64,000 nucleotides of DNA from NCBI RefSeq assembly GCF_000566685.1, contig NZ_AZQN01000010.1:62001-126000 (forward strand). The letters are read 5' to 3'. The notes beneath the pieces were generated by a model, which had not been told where the DNA came from, searched no databases, and saw nothing but the letters and a program-made list of their open reading frames with translations. This document shows positions 51,701 to 60,565 of the stretch, one piece after another. Origin of the DNA: Dyadobacter tibetensis Y620-1. GTDB taxonomy: Bacteria > Bacteroidota > Bacteroidia > Cytophagales > Spirosomataceae. A program made the translations under genes and the position numbers. Every line of letters begins with the position of its first letter. Position 1 is the stretch's first letter.

Positions 51701-52713
51701 CCAGCAATACATCCGACTTAAAAGATGGAACGGGAATAGGTCTGGAGCTGGTGACACGCCTTATTCAAAAGCATAAAGGCTTTATTGATATCAAAAGTGA
51801 GTTGAATAAGGGAACGAACATTACATTTTTTATTCCTTTTGAGAAGCAACATTTTACCATCAATGAAATGAAGCTCACGGTGAACAGTCTGCCTATTCTG
51901 GAAATTCCTGCCGAGCATCCTGTCAAAAAAGGGGAAAAGCACTCCCACATCCTCATTGCCGATGACGATCCAGAGATTCTCAACCTGTTATGGGAGACCC
52001 TTGGCGAGGAATTTATCATAGATAAGGCCTATAACGGAGAGGAAGCCCTGGCGCTGATTTCCAAAAAGGACTATCAGCTTATTATTTCAGACCTCTCTAT
52101 GCCCAAGTTAGATGGATTGGCCTTACTTAGAAATGTGAAAGAAAACCCTCAGTGGAATCATATACCCTTTATCATACTGACGGGTAAGAACTCGGAATTT
52201 CATAAGTTGGTATGTATTCAGAGCGGAGCCGATGACTTTATAGACAAGCCTTTCAGCCCTAACCTAATCAAATGGAGGGCCCGGAATCTTATTGAAAACC
52301 GCTCGATTCTGGCTACCAAATTTGCCCGGAATATTACGGTAAATCCGGAACAGGATGACGCCATCAGTCCGGAAGATGCTTTTTTACAAAAGGTTATCGG
52401 AAGTATCGAGGAGCATCTGGGTGATCAGAAGTTGAGTGTAGAGTTTCTGGCTGATGAATGCAATATGAGCCGTGCCACTTTCTATAGAAGAATAGAAAAT
52501 TTGCTTGGTGAGTCTCCATCCGAATTTATAAAAACCTACCGGCTCAAGAAAGCAACCTTGCTGCTCAAGAATACGGATTTATATATTTCTGAGGTTGCCT
52601 ATCAGACCGGTTTTAAAAACCCCAAGTATTTTACCAAATGTTTCCAGAAAGAGTTTGGTGTAACACCAACAGAGTATCTTAATAATTTAAAAAACGAAGA
52701 ATCTCATTCCTGA
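48712..52713 (+). CDS. Hybrid two-component sensor/regulator (HTCS)
   Basis: This 1333-residue fused sensor kinase and transcription factor is typical of polysaccharide loci. After a signal segment come beta-propeller repeats (SKGLLWVGTVSGLYRYDG and many like it) to about 680, a Y_Y_Y domain, and a membrane helix near 765-785 (ALGLYGLLLLLLLYGLYLAF). A kinase core has His821 in SHELKNRLTMI and ATP-binding NLLNNAIKY, EDTGLGIP and GTGIGLELV. A receiver has Asp1127 in SDLSMPKLDG, and an AraC HTH sits at the end (VAYQTGFKNPKYFTKCFQKE). The H-box lacks the usual R-T-P. The start is TTG, 18 bp after the sulfatase stop. It probably controls the adjacent SusCD genes on sensing glycan in the periplasm. 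Confidence 0.95.
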   Translation: MGKIKIIVWVFTTILWMHKMALGQSMDMSNLLLSEENWLPRRSINCLFQDSKGLLWVGTVSGLYRYDGYEVLHFTTQPNNEHAIFTNTVTGISELQNGNLLIATESGLSLFDRKTHYFETLSDNIEAFNALGKDIQGNTWLGIRNPHFIYKLNAGAENGKGLRPFFKNSTAIYQQVGNIEALCPLSTNLLLIGTAKGLFMLSTTDGSVTPTPVTDPVKIIEKSKEGEIMVGTLGAGLYEVTYQNSHLKVVNQYHFGNPHDAGYDNISSVSFGKNGECNVSTFKKLYLSNRNKGKRIFSPFTSESSLLEDNNILTSYIDNSGIIWLGTLKGLLKIRPKAIKVKRLPLDAPGYNPINHSVTYLHKDFNNQIWVKTRNDGIFVYSPEKQVFTKTNYPGNINTVYQSSGGDTYYSCPDGLYQKIDGSFRRIYAAQEQITYALEIEKGEWLLGCQKNGLEHYSSNQSQLYTELVRKANARFNKDSNIFVMLKDHSQNVWIGSRGDGLMRLNLSTGELKKYSGINLKEGTISRRILSIYEDSKGRIWIGSRTGGLYRYLPETDSFKQYTVEHGLPSNVICGLVEDKNNELIISTNNGLALYIPNEPIPFQSFGIEDGIDFTDFSFNAVSKGLNGEVYFGNTNGLYRVDPIPKIKRGKIDFFWNSINVLGGDSATTYRITDREKIVLQARENSFQVNFSFTDLSNPGKNRFAYRLHGHNDDEWIYHNNNVQSIQLHSIPPGNYVLELKMANSYGQWNDEVAQLAIIINPPFWQSKIALGLYGLLLLLLLYGLYLAFRRWRELKVKLAEEKAYGVIKDQQMVYFSDLSHELKNRLTMILGPLENALSGKKVNQAVLNNLYEQAQRLKRITDQIMNIRKSEGGEFILKVSEGNLSEKLISICRDTEPLALIRDIRLDYFFSDDLSEGWFDEELLEIMLLNLLNNAIKYNSAGGTVQVRGSRVVLDKSDLPATAPLEGAYLKCVVEDTGLGIPENEVQHLFERFYRASNTSDLKDGTGIGLELVTRLIQKHKGFIDIKSELNKGTNITFFIPFEKQHFTINEMKLTVNSLPILEIPAEHPVKKGEKHSHILIADDDPEILNLLWETLGEEFIIDKAYNGEEALALISKKDYQLIISDLSMPKLDGLALLRNVKENPQWNHIPFIILTGKNSEFHKLVCIQSGADDFIDKPFSPNLIKWRARNLIENRSILATKFARNITVNPEQDDAISPEDAFLQKVIGSIEEHLGDQKLSVEFLADECNMSRATFYRRIENLLGESPSEFIKTYRLKKATLLLKNTDLYISEVAYQTGFKNPKYFTKCFQKEFGVTPTEYLNNLKNEESHS

Positions 52714-52762
52714 TCTACTAGGAAAAGTTATACTTTTAGCCTATCCTAGTCCTGATCGGCAG

Positions 52763-52798
52763 TAGGAAACCGGGACCTTATCTGGTTTCCTATTTTTT
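52763..52798 (+). terminator. Terminator after the HTCS gene
   Basis: TAGGAAACC (52763-52771) and GGTTTCCTA (52784-52792), followed by TTTTTT; the stem can extend outward by two pairs including one G-T. Confidence 0.85.
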
Positions 52799-52952
52799 AA
52801 ATACATTCTTCCAATATCGGCCTAAAAGGGCGATTTGCTGCTTATAATAATTCATTTTTATCATTGCTGAATCAATTTTCACCCCTCTTTGAGATGCTTT
52901 TGCTAAAGGAGCCTATCATCTTTGTATTATTAATTCATTAAAAAATAGTACT

Positions 52953-55900
52953 ATGATGAAAAGGATACAAATCATGAGCGGTTTGTTCTTCATCTTGTTG
53001 CTGATCGTGTCGGGCGCACAGGCCCAGACCACTATCAACGGTAAGGTTTTAGATCAGAACCAAGAGGCGCTAATCGGGGTGTCGGTGACTGTAAAAGGCA
53101 CCACCGTGGGTACCATTACAGACGTGGAGGGTAAGTTCAGCCTGAATGCTTCACCGACCGACGTGTTGGTTTTTTCTTATATCGGTTATGTGAGTCAGTC
53201 GGTGCCGGTGAACAATCAATCCGTCATAAACGTCAGCCTTGCTGAGGACCGTGCATTGCTAGAAGAAGTGGTGGTGGTTGGATATGGGGTAACCCAGAAA
53301 AGGGATCTGACCGGATCAGTAGGCTCCGTAGATGCCAAGCAGCTCAACGATATGCCTTCTTCGCGTTTGGATCAGGTCTTGCAAGGTAGGGCTTCTGGGG
53401 TGTTGGTGACTTCTGCCAATGGTTCACCAGGTGCGCGCTCCAGTATACGGATTCGTGGTGGTAACTCCATCAATGCGGATAATGAGCCTCTTTATGTGAT
53501 AGATGGTTTTATTGTCGGAACCGACTTTAACCTTAATAATATTAACACCAACGACATCGCCTCCATTGAGGTATTGAAAGATGCTACTGCCATCTCTATT
53601 TATGGGACGCGTGGAGCCAACGGGGTGATACTGGTTACCACCAAGAGTGGTGATTCCTTTAAAGGAGGAAAGCCCAATATTTCGGTGAATTTGTATCGGG
53701 GTGTGCAGACCATGGCGCGTAAAATCGACTATCTAAACGGACCCGATCGTGCAGATTACGGAACCGAGTTTGCTTTGAATTCCAATGGCGCTGATCCTTT
53801 CGTAGATCGTAGTGAAATTGGCGATACGGATTGGCAGGATGTAGTTTCACAGAAAGGAGCCATTTCTAATATGGACGTCTCGGTTGGAGGAAGTACCAAA
53901 GACCTTAACTATTATGTCTCGGCCAATTATTTCAATCAGCAAGGTATCATCAAAGGAACGGGGCTGGAACGTTACAACCTACGGACCAACCTTGATTTTA
54001 AATTGACGGATAAAATTAAAGCCGGTGTGCGTATGAATGGTACGCTTACCAATACAGAGAATAGTAAAGTAGATCTTTGGAATATGAGACTGGCCTTGTC
54101 GGCCTATCCGCTTTATTACCCTGATGGAGTTACCTATTGGGATCAGAATATCGTTCAGGGTGGTGCTTTGGCCAACCCGCTGGCCGATGTGGAGCTACGA
54201 ACCGACTTCAGTTTGAATACCAATATTCTGACTACGGCCTATGTAGAATATAGCCCTTGGAAAAATCTTACTTTCCGTTCGACGATTGGACCTAAAATTA
54301 CCTGGGGTAAAACCAACCAGTTCGATCCGGGTAACCTTCCCGTACGTGCCGCTGCTCAGCAGGGGGGCTTTGCTCAGATCAACAATACTTTTGAATATGA
54401 TATCCTTCAGGAAAATACCGTTACCTATAACAAGGATTTCAACGAAAAAAATCGGATTAATCTACTTGCTGGTTTTACTTGGCAAAAAGGAAGCAGAGAA
54501 ACTTTCTATGCTCAAACCCAAGGCTTATCCATCAACGCAATTAATTATGACAATCTGAGCCTAGGCGATCCGCTTACTTACCGGGTAGGATCTGGCTTCG
54601 CCGATTCTCGTCAGCTTGTATCTTGGCTGGCTCGGGCAAATTATACCCTAAACGACAAATATTTGTTTACGGCTGTAGGCCGGGTTGATGGTGCTTCGGT
54701 ATACTCTGGGTCTAATAATGCCTATGCCTTCTTTCCATCTGTGGCTTTTGCCTGGCGGATTATTGATGAGCCATTTATGAAAAACCAACGCGTCCTGACC
54801 AATTTGAAATTCAGAACCAGTTATGGTAGTGCGGGTAAAGAATCCATTAGTCCTTATAGCACCCTTGCGGTTTTGAATAATAATATCTTGGTTTTCAATG
54901 ATACCCAAACCATCGGAATTCAAAAGGGACGTCCCGCCAATCCCGACCTGAGATGGGAGACTACAGATCAGTTGGACTTAGGTCTGGAATTCGGATTTTT
55001 GAATAACCGGGTTACTGGTGAAATCGATTTCTATTATAAGAAAACAAAAGATCTGTTATTGGCACGCCAGATTCCCAAAGTGACTGGCTTCGATACCAAA
55101 CTTGAAAACATAGGCTCTATTGCGAACCGGGGGATAGAATTATTGATCAATACAGTAAATATTGACCGCAAAAATTTTAGCTGGAAATCGACCCTGACCT
55201 TGTCGGGCAACCGCTCGAAGATATTGAATCTTGCTGGGGTTGACGAGATAATTATCTATAACCTGGAGCAAGGTGGGCCTGGTGCCAAGCTAATTGTAAA
55301 TCAGCCGGTGGGCGTTTTTACAGGTGTGCAATACCTGGGTACATATAAGTCGGAGGCTGAAATTGCTGAAGACGGAAATCTGGGGATTCGCCAGGTAGTA
55401 GGTGGCCCTCGTTTTAAGGACGAGAATGGGGATGGTAAGATCAATAATGACGATCATGTCGTAATGGGTAATCCTGAGCCAAAGATTTTTGGTGGATTGA
55501 ATAACTCCTTTCAATACAAGAACTTTACTTTCGACTTTTTCCTTCAGGGAACTTTGGGTAATGATATTTACCACGAATACAACCAGCAAGGGTTTTTTGG
55601 ACTTAGTGAGACTAACGTGTATGCTGAGCAGATCAACCGCTGGTCGCCGACCAATCCTACCTCTAACATCCCTAAAGCGGGTGGTATAGCAAGTTTGTCG
55701 GATGTAGTGTCCAACTCCGCTATGCTGGAAGACGGTTCCCATCTGCGGCTGAAAACCGTAAAACTGGAGTATTTGCTTCCTATTGAGTCTAAGGTGTTAA
55801 AAAACCTTTCTATCTATGGTGTCGGAAGTAATGTGTTCTTGCTCTCTAAGTTCAGAGGATATGATCCAGAGGCGACTCGTTTTGGTACCAATTCTACCGT

Positions 55901-55970
55901 ACGCGGTATCATTCGGAACCAATATCCTAATGCCCGAACCTATACCCTAGGTCTGAAAGCAAACTTCTAA
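52953..55970 (+). CDS. SusC/RagA TonB-linked outer membrane protein (SusC2)
   Basis: The 1005-residue protein has a signal peptide (LLLIVSGAQAQ) and a CarboxypepD_reg-like domain at about 28-105 (INGKVLDQNQEALIGVSVTV). A TonB-box-like stretch EEVVVVGYGVTQKRDLTGSV and the plug (LYVIDGFIVG, YGTRGANGVILVTTKSG) follow. The barrel ends in TYTLGLKANF. It pairs with SusD2, which starts 4 bp after it. The preceding terminator and a weak CATCTTTG box near 52917-52924 suggest its own promoter, possibly driven by the HTCS. Confidence 0.95.
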   Translation: MMKRIQIMSGLFFILLLIVSGAQAQTTINGKVLDQNQEALIGVSVTVKGTTVGTITDVEGKFSLNASPTDVLVFSYIGYVSQSVPVNNQSVINVSLAEDRALLEEVVVVGYGVTQKRDLTGSVGSVDAKQLNDMPSSRLDQVLQGRASGVLVTSANGSPGARSSIRIRGGNSINADNEPLYVIDGFIVGTDFNLNNINTNDIASIEVLKDATAISIYGTRGANGVILVTTKSGDSFKGGKPNISVNLYRGVQTMARKIDYLNGPDRADYGTEFALNSNGADPFVDRSEIGDTDWQDVVSQKGAISNMDVSVGGSTKDLNYYVSANYFNQQGIIKGTGLERYNLRTNLDFKLTDKIKAGVRMNGTLTNTENSKVDLWNMRLALSAYPLYYPDGVTYWDQNIVQGGALANPLADVELRTDFSLNTNILTTAYVEYSPWKNLTFRSTIGPKITWGKTNQFDPGNLPVRAAAQQGGFAQINNTFEYDILQENTVTYNKDFNEKNRINLLAGFTWQKGSRETFYAQTQGLSINAINYDNLSLGDPLTYRVGSGFADSRQLVSWLARANYTLNDKYLFTAVGRVDGASVYSGSNNAYAFFPSVAFAWRIIDEPFMKNQRVLTNLKFRTSYGSAGKESISPYSTLAVLNNNILVFNDTQTIGIQKGRPANPDLRWETTDQLDLGLEFGFLNNRVTGEIDFYYKKTKDLLLARQIPKVTGFDTKLENIGSIANRGIELLINTVNIDRKNFSWKSTLTLSGNRSKILNLAGVDEIIIYNLEQGGPGAKLIVNQPVGVFTGVQYLGTYKSEAEIAEDGNLGIRQVVGGPRFKDENGDGKINNDDHVVMGNPEPKIFGGLNNSFQYKNFTFDFFLQGTLGNDIYHEYNQQGFFGLSETNVYAEQINRWSPTNPTSNIPKAGGIASLSDVVSNSAMLEDGSHLRLKTVKLEYLLPIESKVLKNLSIYGVGSNVFLLSKFRGYDPEATRFGTNSTVRGIIRNQYPNARTYTLGLKANF

Positions 55971-55974
55971 AAAA

Positions 55975-57483
55975 ATGAAACGAATGAAAAAGTTAATATT
56001 CATATATACACTACTTTTCTTAACGGGCTGCAGCAGCTTTTTGGAAGAAAATGTGAGAGGAGTCATTGCTCCTAATAATTTCTATAACTCAGATCAGGAA
56101 GCCATACAGGCCGCTAACGGTTTATACCTGGGTATGCGTACGGGTAATACCTACAAAGGCTGGCAGGGCATCACGACCTGGACCATGTTTGGTAGCGATG
56201 AGATGATGCCCAGCCGAGTATTCGGTGGTCTGGCGCCTATTATGGACTATAACCTTACCGAGACCAACTACTCCAATGCGTATGGAGTATGGAGGGATTT
56301 GTATGGGGTGATCGGTGATGCGAATTCGGTTTTGGCCAATGTAGAAGGTAACGAAAAGCTCTCTGTAGCTACGCAGAATACCGTGATAGGGGAAGCTCTA
56401 TTTTTGAGAGCCTTGGCCTACTATCATTTAACGGCTATCTGGGGCGACGTTCCCTATTTTGTTACCGAGTTGCCATTGGATGAAGTAGCCGTATTGGGGC
56501 GTTCTCCGGAGGGACCTATCCGCCAGGCGATGGTTGAAGACCTTAAAAGAGCGGAGGGCCTGTTGCCCTCAGCCAACCAGGGTGCCAATATCGGTCGTGC
56601 TACCAAATGGGCAGCCAAGTTCCTGAGAACTCGCTTCAACCTTTGGCAGAAAGATTGGGCGGGTGCACTTGAGGCCACCGAAGATATTATTCAGAATTCT
56701 CCTCATAAGCTGTTGCCTACCTATGGGGAGGTATTCGACCTGAATAACCAGTTTAATGCGGAAGCGATATTTGGTTTCGACTATACCAAGGACGCGCCAA
56801 ATAATAGTCAGGATATTACAGATAGTTTCAATCCGCGTCTTCGCGACGAACCCAAAGTAGCCTCGCAACGGAATGAATTCGCGGCTAAACTAACGGCACT
56901 TGGAGAGGAATTCAATGGTTACGGGTTGAACGTGCCCTTAAACGATTTGATCGACGATTTTCCTAAAGATGATCTGAGACGTCCATATAACCTACTAAAT
57001 AATTATCTGGGCTACGATCTTACTTTTACCTATCTGACCAAGCGAACCAATTTTGACTTCGTTAATTCCCCCCGTGGCAATCATGGAGAGGCATGGATTA
57101 CGATGCGTATGGGCCAGGTTTACCTTATGGCTGCCGAGGCGGCTAATGAGCTGGGGAAATCTGCTGAGGCTGAAACTTACATCAATAAGATTCGGGCCAG
57201 GGCTTATAGTCCCGCTAAGCCATATACCGGATTGAGCCAGACCGCCATGCGAAAAGCGATTCAAGACGAAAACCGCTGGGAACTGGCCGGTGAATCTGAG
57301 CGACGATACGATCTGGTGCGCTGGGGAATTCTGGTGGAAACTGTGAAGAATGCTAATTATGGTATCTTCAAAGGAAACGTGAATATTAAGCCTCATATGG
57401 TGAAGGCTCCTATACCCCAGCAGGAAATTGATCTGAACCCCGCTCTACTGGACTCCGATCCAACCAATAACGGGTACAGATAA
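55975..57483 (+). CDS. SusD/RagB lipoprotein (SusD2)
   Basis: The 502-residue lipoprotein has its lipid Cys in LLFLTGCSSFLEEN. The SusD helical core includes GEALFLRALAYYHLTAIWGD and AVLGRSPEGPIRQAMVEDLK. The C-terminal part has MRMGQVYLMAAEAANELGK and ENRWELAGESERRYDLVRWG. It binds ligand at the cell surface and closes over SusC2. It follows SusC2 by 4 bp. A strong terminator lies 63 bp after the stop. Confidence 0.94.
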   Translation: MKRMKKLIFIYTLLFLTGCSSFLEENVRGVIAPNNFYNSDQEAIQAANGLYLGMRTGNTYKGWQGITTWTMFGSDEMMPSRVFGGLAPIMDYNLTETNYSNAYGVWRDLYGVIGDANSVLANVEGNEKLSVATQNTVIGEALFLRALAYYHLTAIWGDVPYFVTELPLDEVAVLGRSPEGPIRQAMVEDLKRAEGLLPSANQGANIGRATKWAAKFLRTRFNLWQKDWAGALEATEDIIQNSPHKLLPTYGEVFDLNNQFNAEAIFGFDYTKDAPNNSQDITDSFNPRLRDEPKVASQRNEFAAKLTALGEEFNGYGLNVPLNDLIDDFPKDDLRRPYNLLNNYLGYDLTFTYLTKRTNFDFVNSPRGNHGEAWITMRMGQVYLMAAEAANELGKSAEAETYINKIRARAYSPAKPYTGLSQTAMRKAIQDENRWELAGESERRYDLVRWGILVETVKNANYGIFKGNVNIKPHMVKAPIPQQEIDLNPALLDSDPTNNGYR

Positions 57484-57546
57484 TTGCGATATCAATGACT
57501 ATTCCTAAATCCTTTTCAAGTCTTTAGACTTCTAAAATCCTAAATC

Positions 57547-57596
57547 AAAACCCCTGGTGCTCCTGTTTTAGCAGGTTCTAGCACCAGGGGTTTTTT
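57547..57596. terminator. Terminator between the two converging SusCD arms
   Basis: Perfect 15-bp arms (57547-57561, 57580-57594; core CCCCTGGTGCT). The loop adds CCTG/CAGG pairs, and a T-run follows on the plus strand; on the minus strand an AAAA/TTTT edge is also present. Confidence 0.93.
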
Positions 57597-57663
57597 GGTA
57601 ACTTTCGGGTGGACTCAGGTGTAAAATGTTTAATACTCCGGATTTTGTAAGTAAAAATAAGGG

Positions 57664-57724
57664 GTGGTTACGCTGGGTGCCAGAGCGGCACTTTACGCAA
57701 CCACGCCGGGTTTAGGGTTTAGGG
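57664..57724. repeat. Two-stage hairpin and short TTTAGGG repeat
   Basis: GTGGTT (57664-57669) pairs with AACCAC (57699-57704), and inside it GTGCC (57677-57681) pairs with GGCAC (57687-57691). Directly after comes GGGTTTAGGGTTTAGGG (57708-57724). It lies in the non-coding gap downstream of both converging arms. The role is unknown. Confidence 0.45.
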
Positions 57725-57767
57725 TAATATCGTTTCAAATATGATTTCTTGCCGACGAGTGGGAGGG

Positions 57768-58778
57768 CTATAATACTTGTGGGTTAAAGACTTCCATGAC
57801 TACGGCACGATCACGGGCAACAAGGGTTTCTTTAGCATGGTAAATCTTGTTGCCTACCTTTACCGTATATTCCAGTTCCATCCCATTTCTAGGTTTATTC
57901 CCCCATTCATAGGCCTCATTTTCAAAGCTCCCGGATCCAGTAACGTCATATTGCGGATCGGCAGAAGAAATAACACATTTCCCGTTGGTGAAGTCCAGTA
58001 ATAAAGGAAGGTTATCACTAATCTCTTCCGACTGAAAAGAGGTATTATAGGCTACTTGTTTCCTTCCCGTTGTAGTGAGCAAGGTTACCCCATTTTGTAC
58101 CATATTGGCTGCTTTATAGGTTTTGGTTTCTATAAGTGCGCCTGTGGAATCTTCGACAGAGCTCTCGCCCTGAAAAAAGTAATTTCCATGATACTCATTG
58201 ATATATTTAATAGCGAACAGGGTAAAGTCTTTGGGAGCTACGATCCAGTTCTCCTGTCTGCGGGGGTCGGGGTTGGTCATCGTGCTCTTTCCACTCACAA
58301 TGGAGTCTACATCTGCTGATCCCACCAGACGAAGTGGGACTACATAGTTAAGGCCAATGGCTTTTGGATCATTGAAGAATGCCTCGGTCAGTTGTACTTC
58401 CACGGCCCCATTATATTTCCCCTGAGGTATCACCAAGCTATTATTAGACGAAAGACTGTAGTATTCTGCCGGTAAGGCCTGAATGGTATCTCCACCCGAG
58501 TTAAACAACACTTGCTGGCAAAGAGATTCGTCGACCGCGATTTGAAATACACGATCCCGGTCATTTTTATAGACCCCGCCCATAGCAGCCGAGATCAGGA
58601 ATTTATGCGCATTATCGTTGCTGTTATCGTATATATCGTCTCCCAGAACCAGTGTTCTCACAGGATATTGATAAGGGAAATATCCAGAGGTATAATCGAA
58701 ATCGGGATGGACAATTTCACCATTTTTGCAGGCAGCCACTCCCAGGCCTACCAGCAGGAATAAAAAGATTTGTTTCAT
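57768..58778 (-). CDS. DUF1735-type lipoprotein of the SusCD locus
   Basis: The 336-residue lipoprotein has its lipid Cys in LVGLGVAACKNGE. The N-terminal half resembles DUF1735/BT_3987-like domains (HKFLISAAMGGVYKNDRDRV, then VPLRLVGSADVDSI). The C-terminal half is a beta-rich domain, possibly DUF5627, with GSGSFENEAYEWGNKPRNG. Proteins with these domains sit beside SusD genes and are thought to be surface glycan-binding partners. It follows SusD3 by 20 bp. Domain names are given from memory of the families and should be confirmed. Confidence 0.75.
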   Translation of the reverse strand: MKQIFLFLLVGLGVAACKNGEIVHPDFDYTSGYFPYQYPVRTLVLGDDIYDNSNDNAHKFLISAAMGGVYKNDRDRVFQIAVDESLCQQVLFNSGGDTIQALPAEYYSLSSNNSLVIPQGKYNGAVEVQLTEAFFNDPKAIGLNYVVPLRLVGSADVDSIVSGKSTMTNPDPRRQENWIVAPKDFTLFAIKYINEYHGNYFFQGESSVEDSTGALIETKTYKAANMVQNGVTLLTTTGRKQVAYNTSFQSEEISDNLPLLLDFTNGKCVISSADPQYDVTGSGSFENEAYEWGNKPRNGMELEYTVKVGNKIYHAKETLVARDRAVVMEVFNPQVL

Positions 58779-58798
58779 ATTATTGAACGGTTATGTAT

Positions 58799-60559
58799 TT
58801 ACTGCCATCCCTGGTTCTGGACCAGGCCAAACTTAATTATTTCTCTTTCTGGAATGGGCCCATAATGCATATACCCATTGTCATATACCCGGTTTTCAAC
58901 TGTAAAATAGTCGTAACCCTGGTCGTTAATGCGAACTCCCATAGCCGGCTGGGCCAGGTCTGCCTTCCAGCGGCGAAGGTCCCAGAACCGGAAACCTTCG
59001 AAACACAATTCCAATCTGCGCTCATTGCGGATAAGTTCGCGCAGGGCTTGTTTGCTCGCAATACCGGAAAGGTATTGGTCGGGCTGTGCCAGTCCGGCAC
59101 GTTCCCGAATCTTAGCAATGACTTCTTTGGCCGAATAGGCATGGCTGCCTTTTCCATCGGGCCCCCAGGCTTCGTTGGCTGCCTCGGCATAGTTCAAAAA
59201 CAGCTCGGTATAACGGATATGGGTATTGAAATGTTTTTGACTGGAAGAAGAGGCAGGATTAACATTTACATCCTCCCTTAAAAGCTTTTTGAGATAATAT
59301 CCCGTCCTGGTTGAGGTAGGAATATTTTCCAGAGCGTCTGGACCTCCTTCTGTTTCCGTATTAATTTCATTGCCTTTAAGCTTGCTTCCATTAAAAACGA
59401 TATAATGTGAAAGCCGGGGATCCCGGTTGGCGTAGGGATCGGCGGGATCGTATTCCGACATGGGATCCGATATGGGGAAACCATTGGCAGAGGGAAAAGC
59501 GTCCACCAGATTTTGGGTAGGATTTATCCGTCCGTTTCCATAGAGGCTGGGCGGGAAGTTATCCCTTTCGCGGGCATTACTATTATAGATAGGTCTACGC
59601 CAAAGAATTTCTTGAAGATCCATTTTGTCGCCGGTTGTTATATCGGCCTGGTCTACCTGCTGTTTTCGATAAAAGAGGTGTCCCTTAGGGTCCATTCCTT
59701 GCAGTCCGCCAATATCATTGAGTAATGTAGCCGTAAATTCGGCAGCTTGTTGCCAACGTTGTTGGTCAGACTCGGGATTGAAGGCTGGGCTAGCGGCAAG
59801 TAGTGCGGTTCTGGCTTTGATAGCCAGGGCATGGCGCCCGCTGATGCGTTGCTGGGTATAGTCGCCAAATACTTCGTTATAATCTGCTAGGTCAAGTTGG
59901 GCAGGAAATCCTTCGGGGAGGATGCTGCGGTCTCCAAAATCCATGGGGATATACTTTCTGGCCTCTTCAATATCGGCAAAAATGCTCGCTACTGATTCAG
60001 AGAAGGCGGGTCTCGGCGTTGCAAAATCTTCCTGACTTTCCAGGAAGGAGTTATAGATAGGAGTGCCAAGGAGGGTACCTCCGGCGCCAATACCCCCGTG
60101 GTTTCGTAGTAAGTAGTATTTAAAAAGAGCTCGGAGTGCATAAGACTCTCCCTTAAAGCGTCGGATATACAGATCTTTAACGGCTGGGTTGGTCCATTTC
60201 CACGGCACTTGCTCCACGACCGATAAGAATTGATTTAGGTAAAGAATTCCCTTATTACAATTGTCCCAGGTGCTCTCCGGATTTAGCCTGGGCGACCACT
60301 CACCAGTAGCTATTCTCAGGTAGCTGCTGAGCCGGTTATTGGTAACTGCATCATCCGTGGCTACCTCTTCAAAAGAATAGTCGTTGGTAGGAATATAGGT
60401 ATAGGCCTTGATGAGCAATCCCTCGGCAAACGCAGGGTCTTCATATACCCGGTCCAGGGTGTTATGGTTGTCGGCCTCGGGCTCCAGCATGCTGCAGGAG
60501 GGTATTCCTAAGGCCAATATAACGATCAGGAAAATGGTGGTTATTTGTTTCATATTCAT
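58799..60559 (-). CDS. SusD/RagB lipoprotein (SusD3)
   Basis: The 586-residue lipoprotein has its lipid Cys in LALGIPSCSMLEPEAD. The SusD core has GESYALRALFKYYLLRNHGG and HALAIKARTALLAASPAFN. The C-terminal helices are YTELFLNYAEAANEAWG and LIRNERRLELCFEGFRFWDL. It starts 6 bp after SusC3, so the two form a pair, with the DUF1735-type gene next. It is long for the family and carries a larger insert around residues 300-400. Confidence 0.93.
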   Translation of the reverse strand: MNMKQITTIFLIVILALGIPSCSMLEPEADNHNTLDRVYEDPAFAEGLLIKAYTYIPTNDYSFEEVATDDAVTNNRLSSYLRIATGEWSPRLNPESTWDNCNKGILYLNQFLSVVEQVPWKWTNPAVKDLYIRRFKGESYALRALFKYYLLRNHGGIGAGGTLLGTPIYNSFLESQEDFATPRPAFSESVASIFADIEEARKYIPMDFGDRSILPEGFPAQLDLADYNEVFGDYTQQRISGRHALAIKARTALLAASPAFNPESDQQRWQQAAEFTATLLNDIGGLQGMDPKGHLFYRKQQVDQADITTGDKMDLQEILWRRPIYNSNARERDNFPPSLYGNGRINPTQNLVDAFPSANGFPISDPMSEYDPADPYANRDPRLSHYIVFNGSKLKGNEINTETEGGPDALENIPTSTRTGYYLKKLLREDVNVNPASSSSQKHFNTHIRYTELFLNYAEAANEAWGPDGKGSHAYSAKEVIAKIRERAGLAQPDQYLSGIASKQALRELIRNERRLELCFEGFRFWDLRRWKADLAQPAMGVRINDQGYDYFTVENRVYDNGYMHYGPIPEREIIKFGLVQNQGWQ

Positions 60560-60565
60560 GTCAGA

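Noticed and set aside
57708..57724. Telomere-like TTTAGGG repeat
   Set aside because: Only two full units are present in a bacterial chromosome; chance is the simplest explanation.
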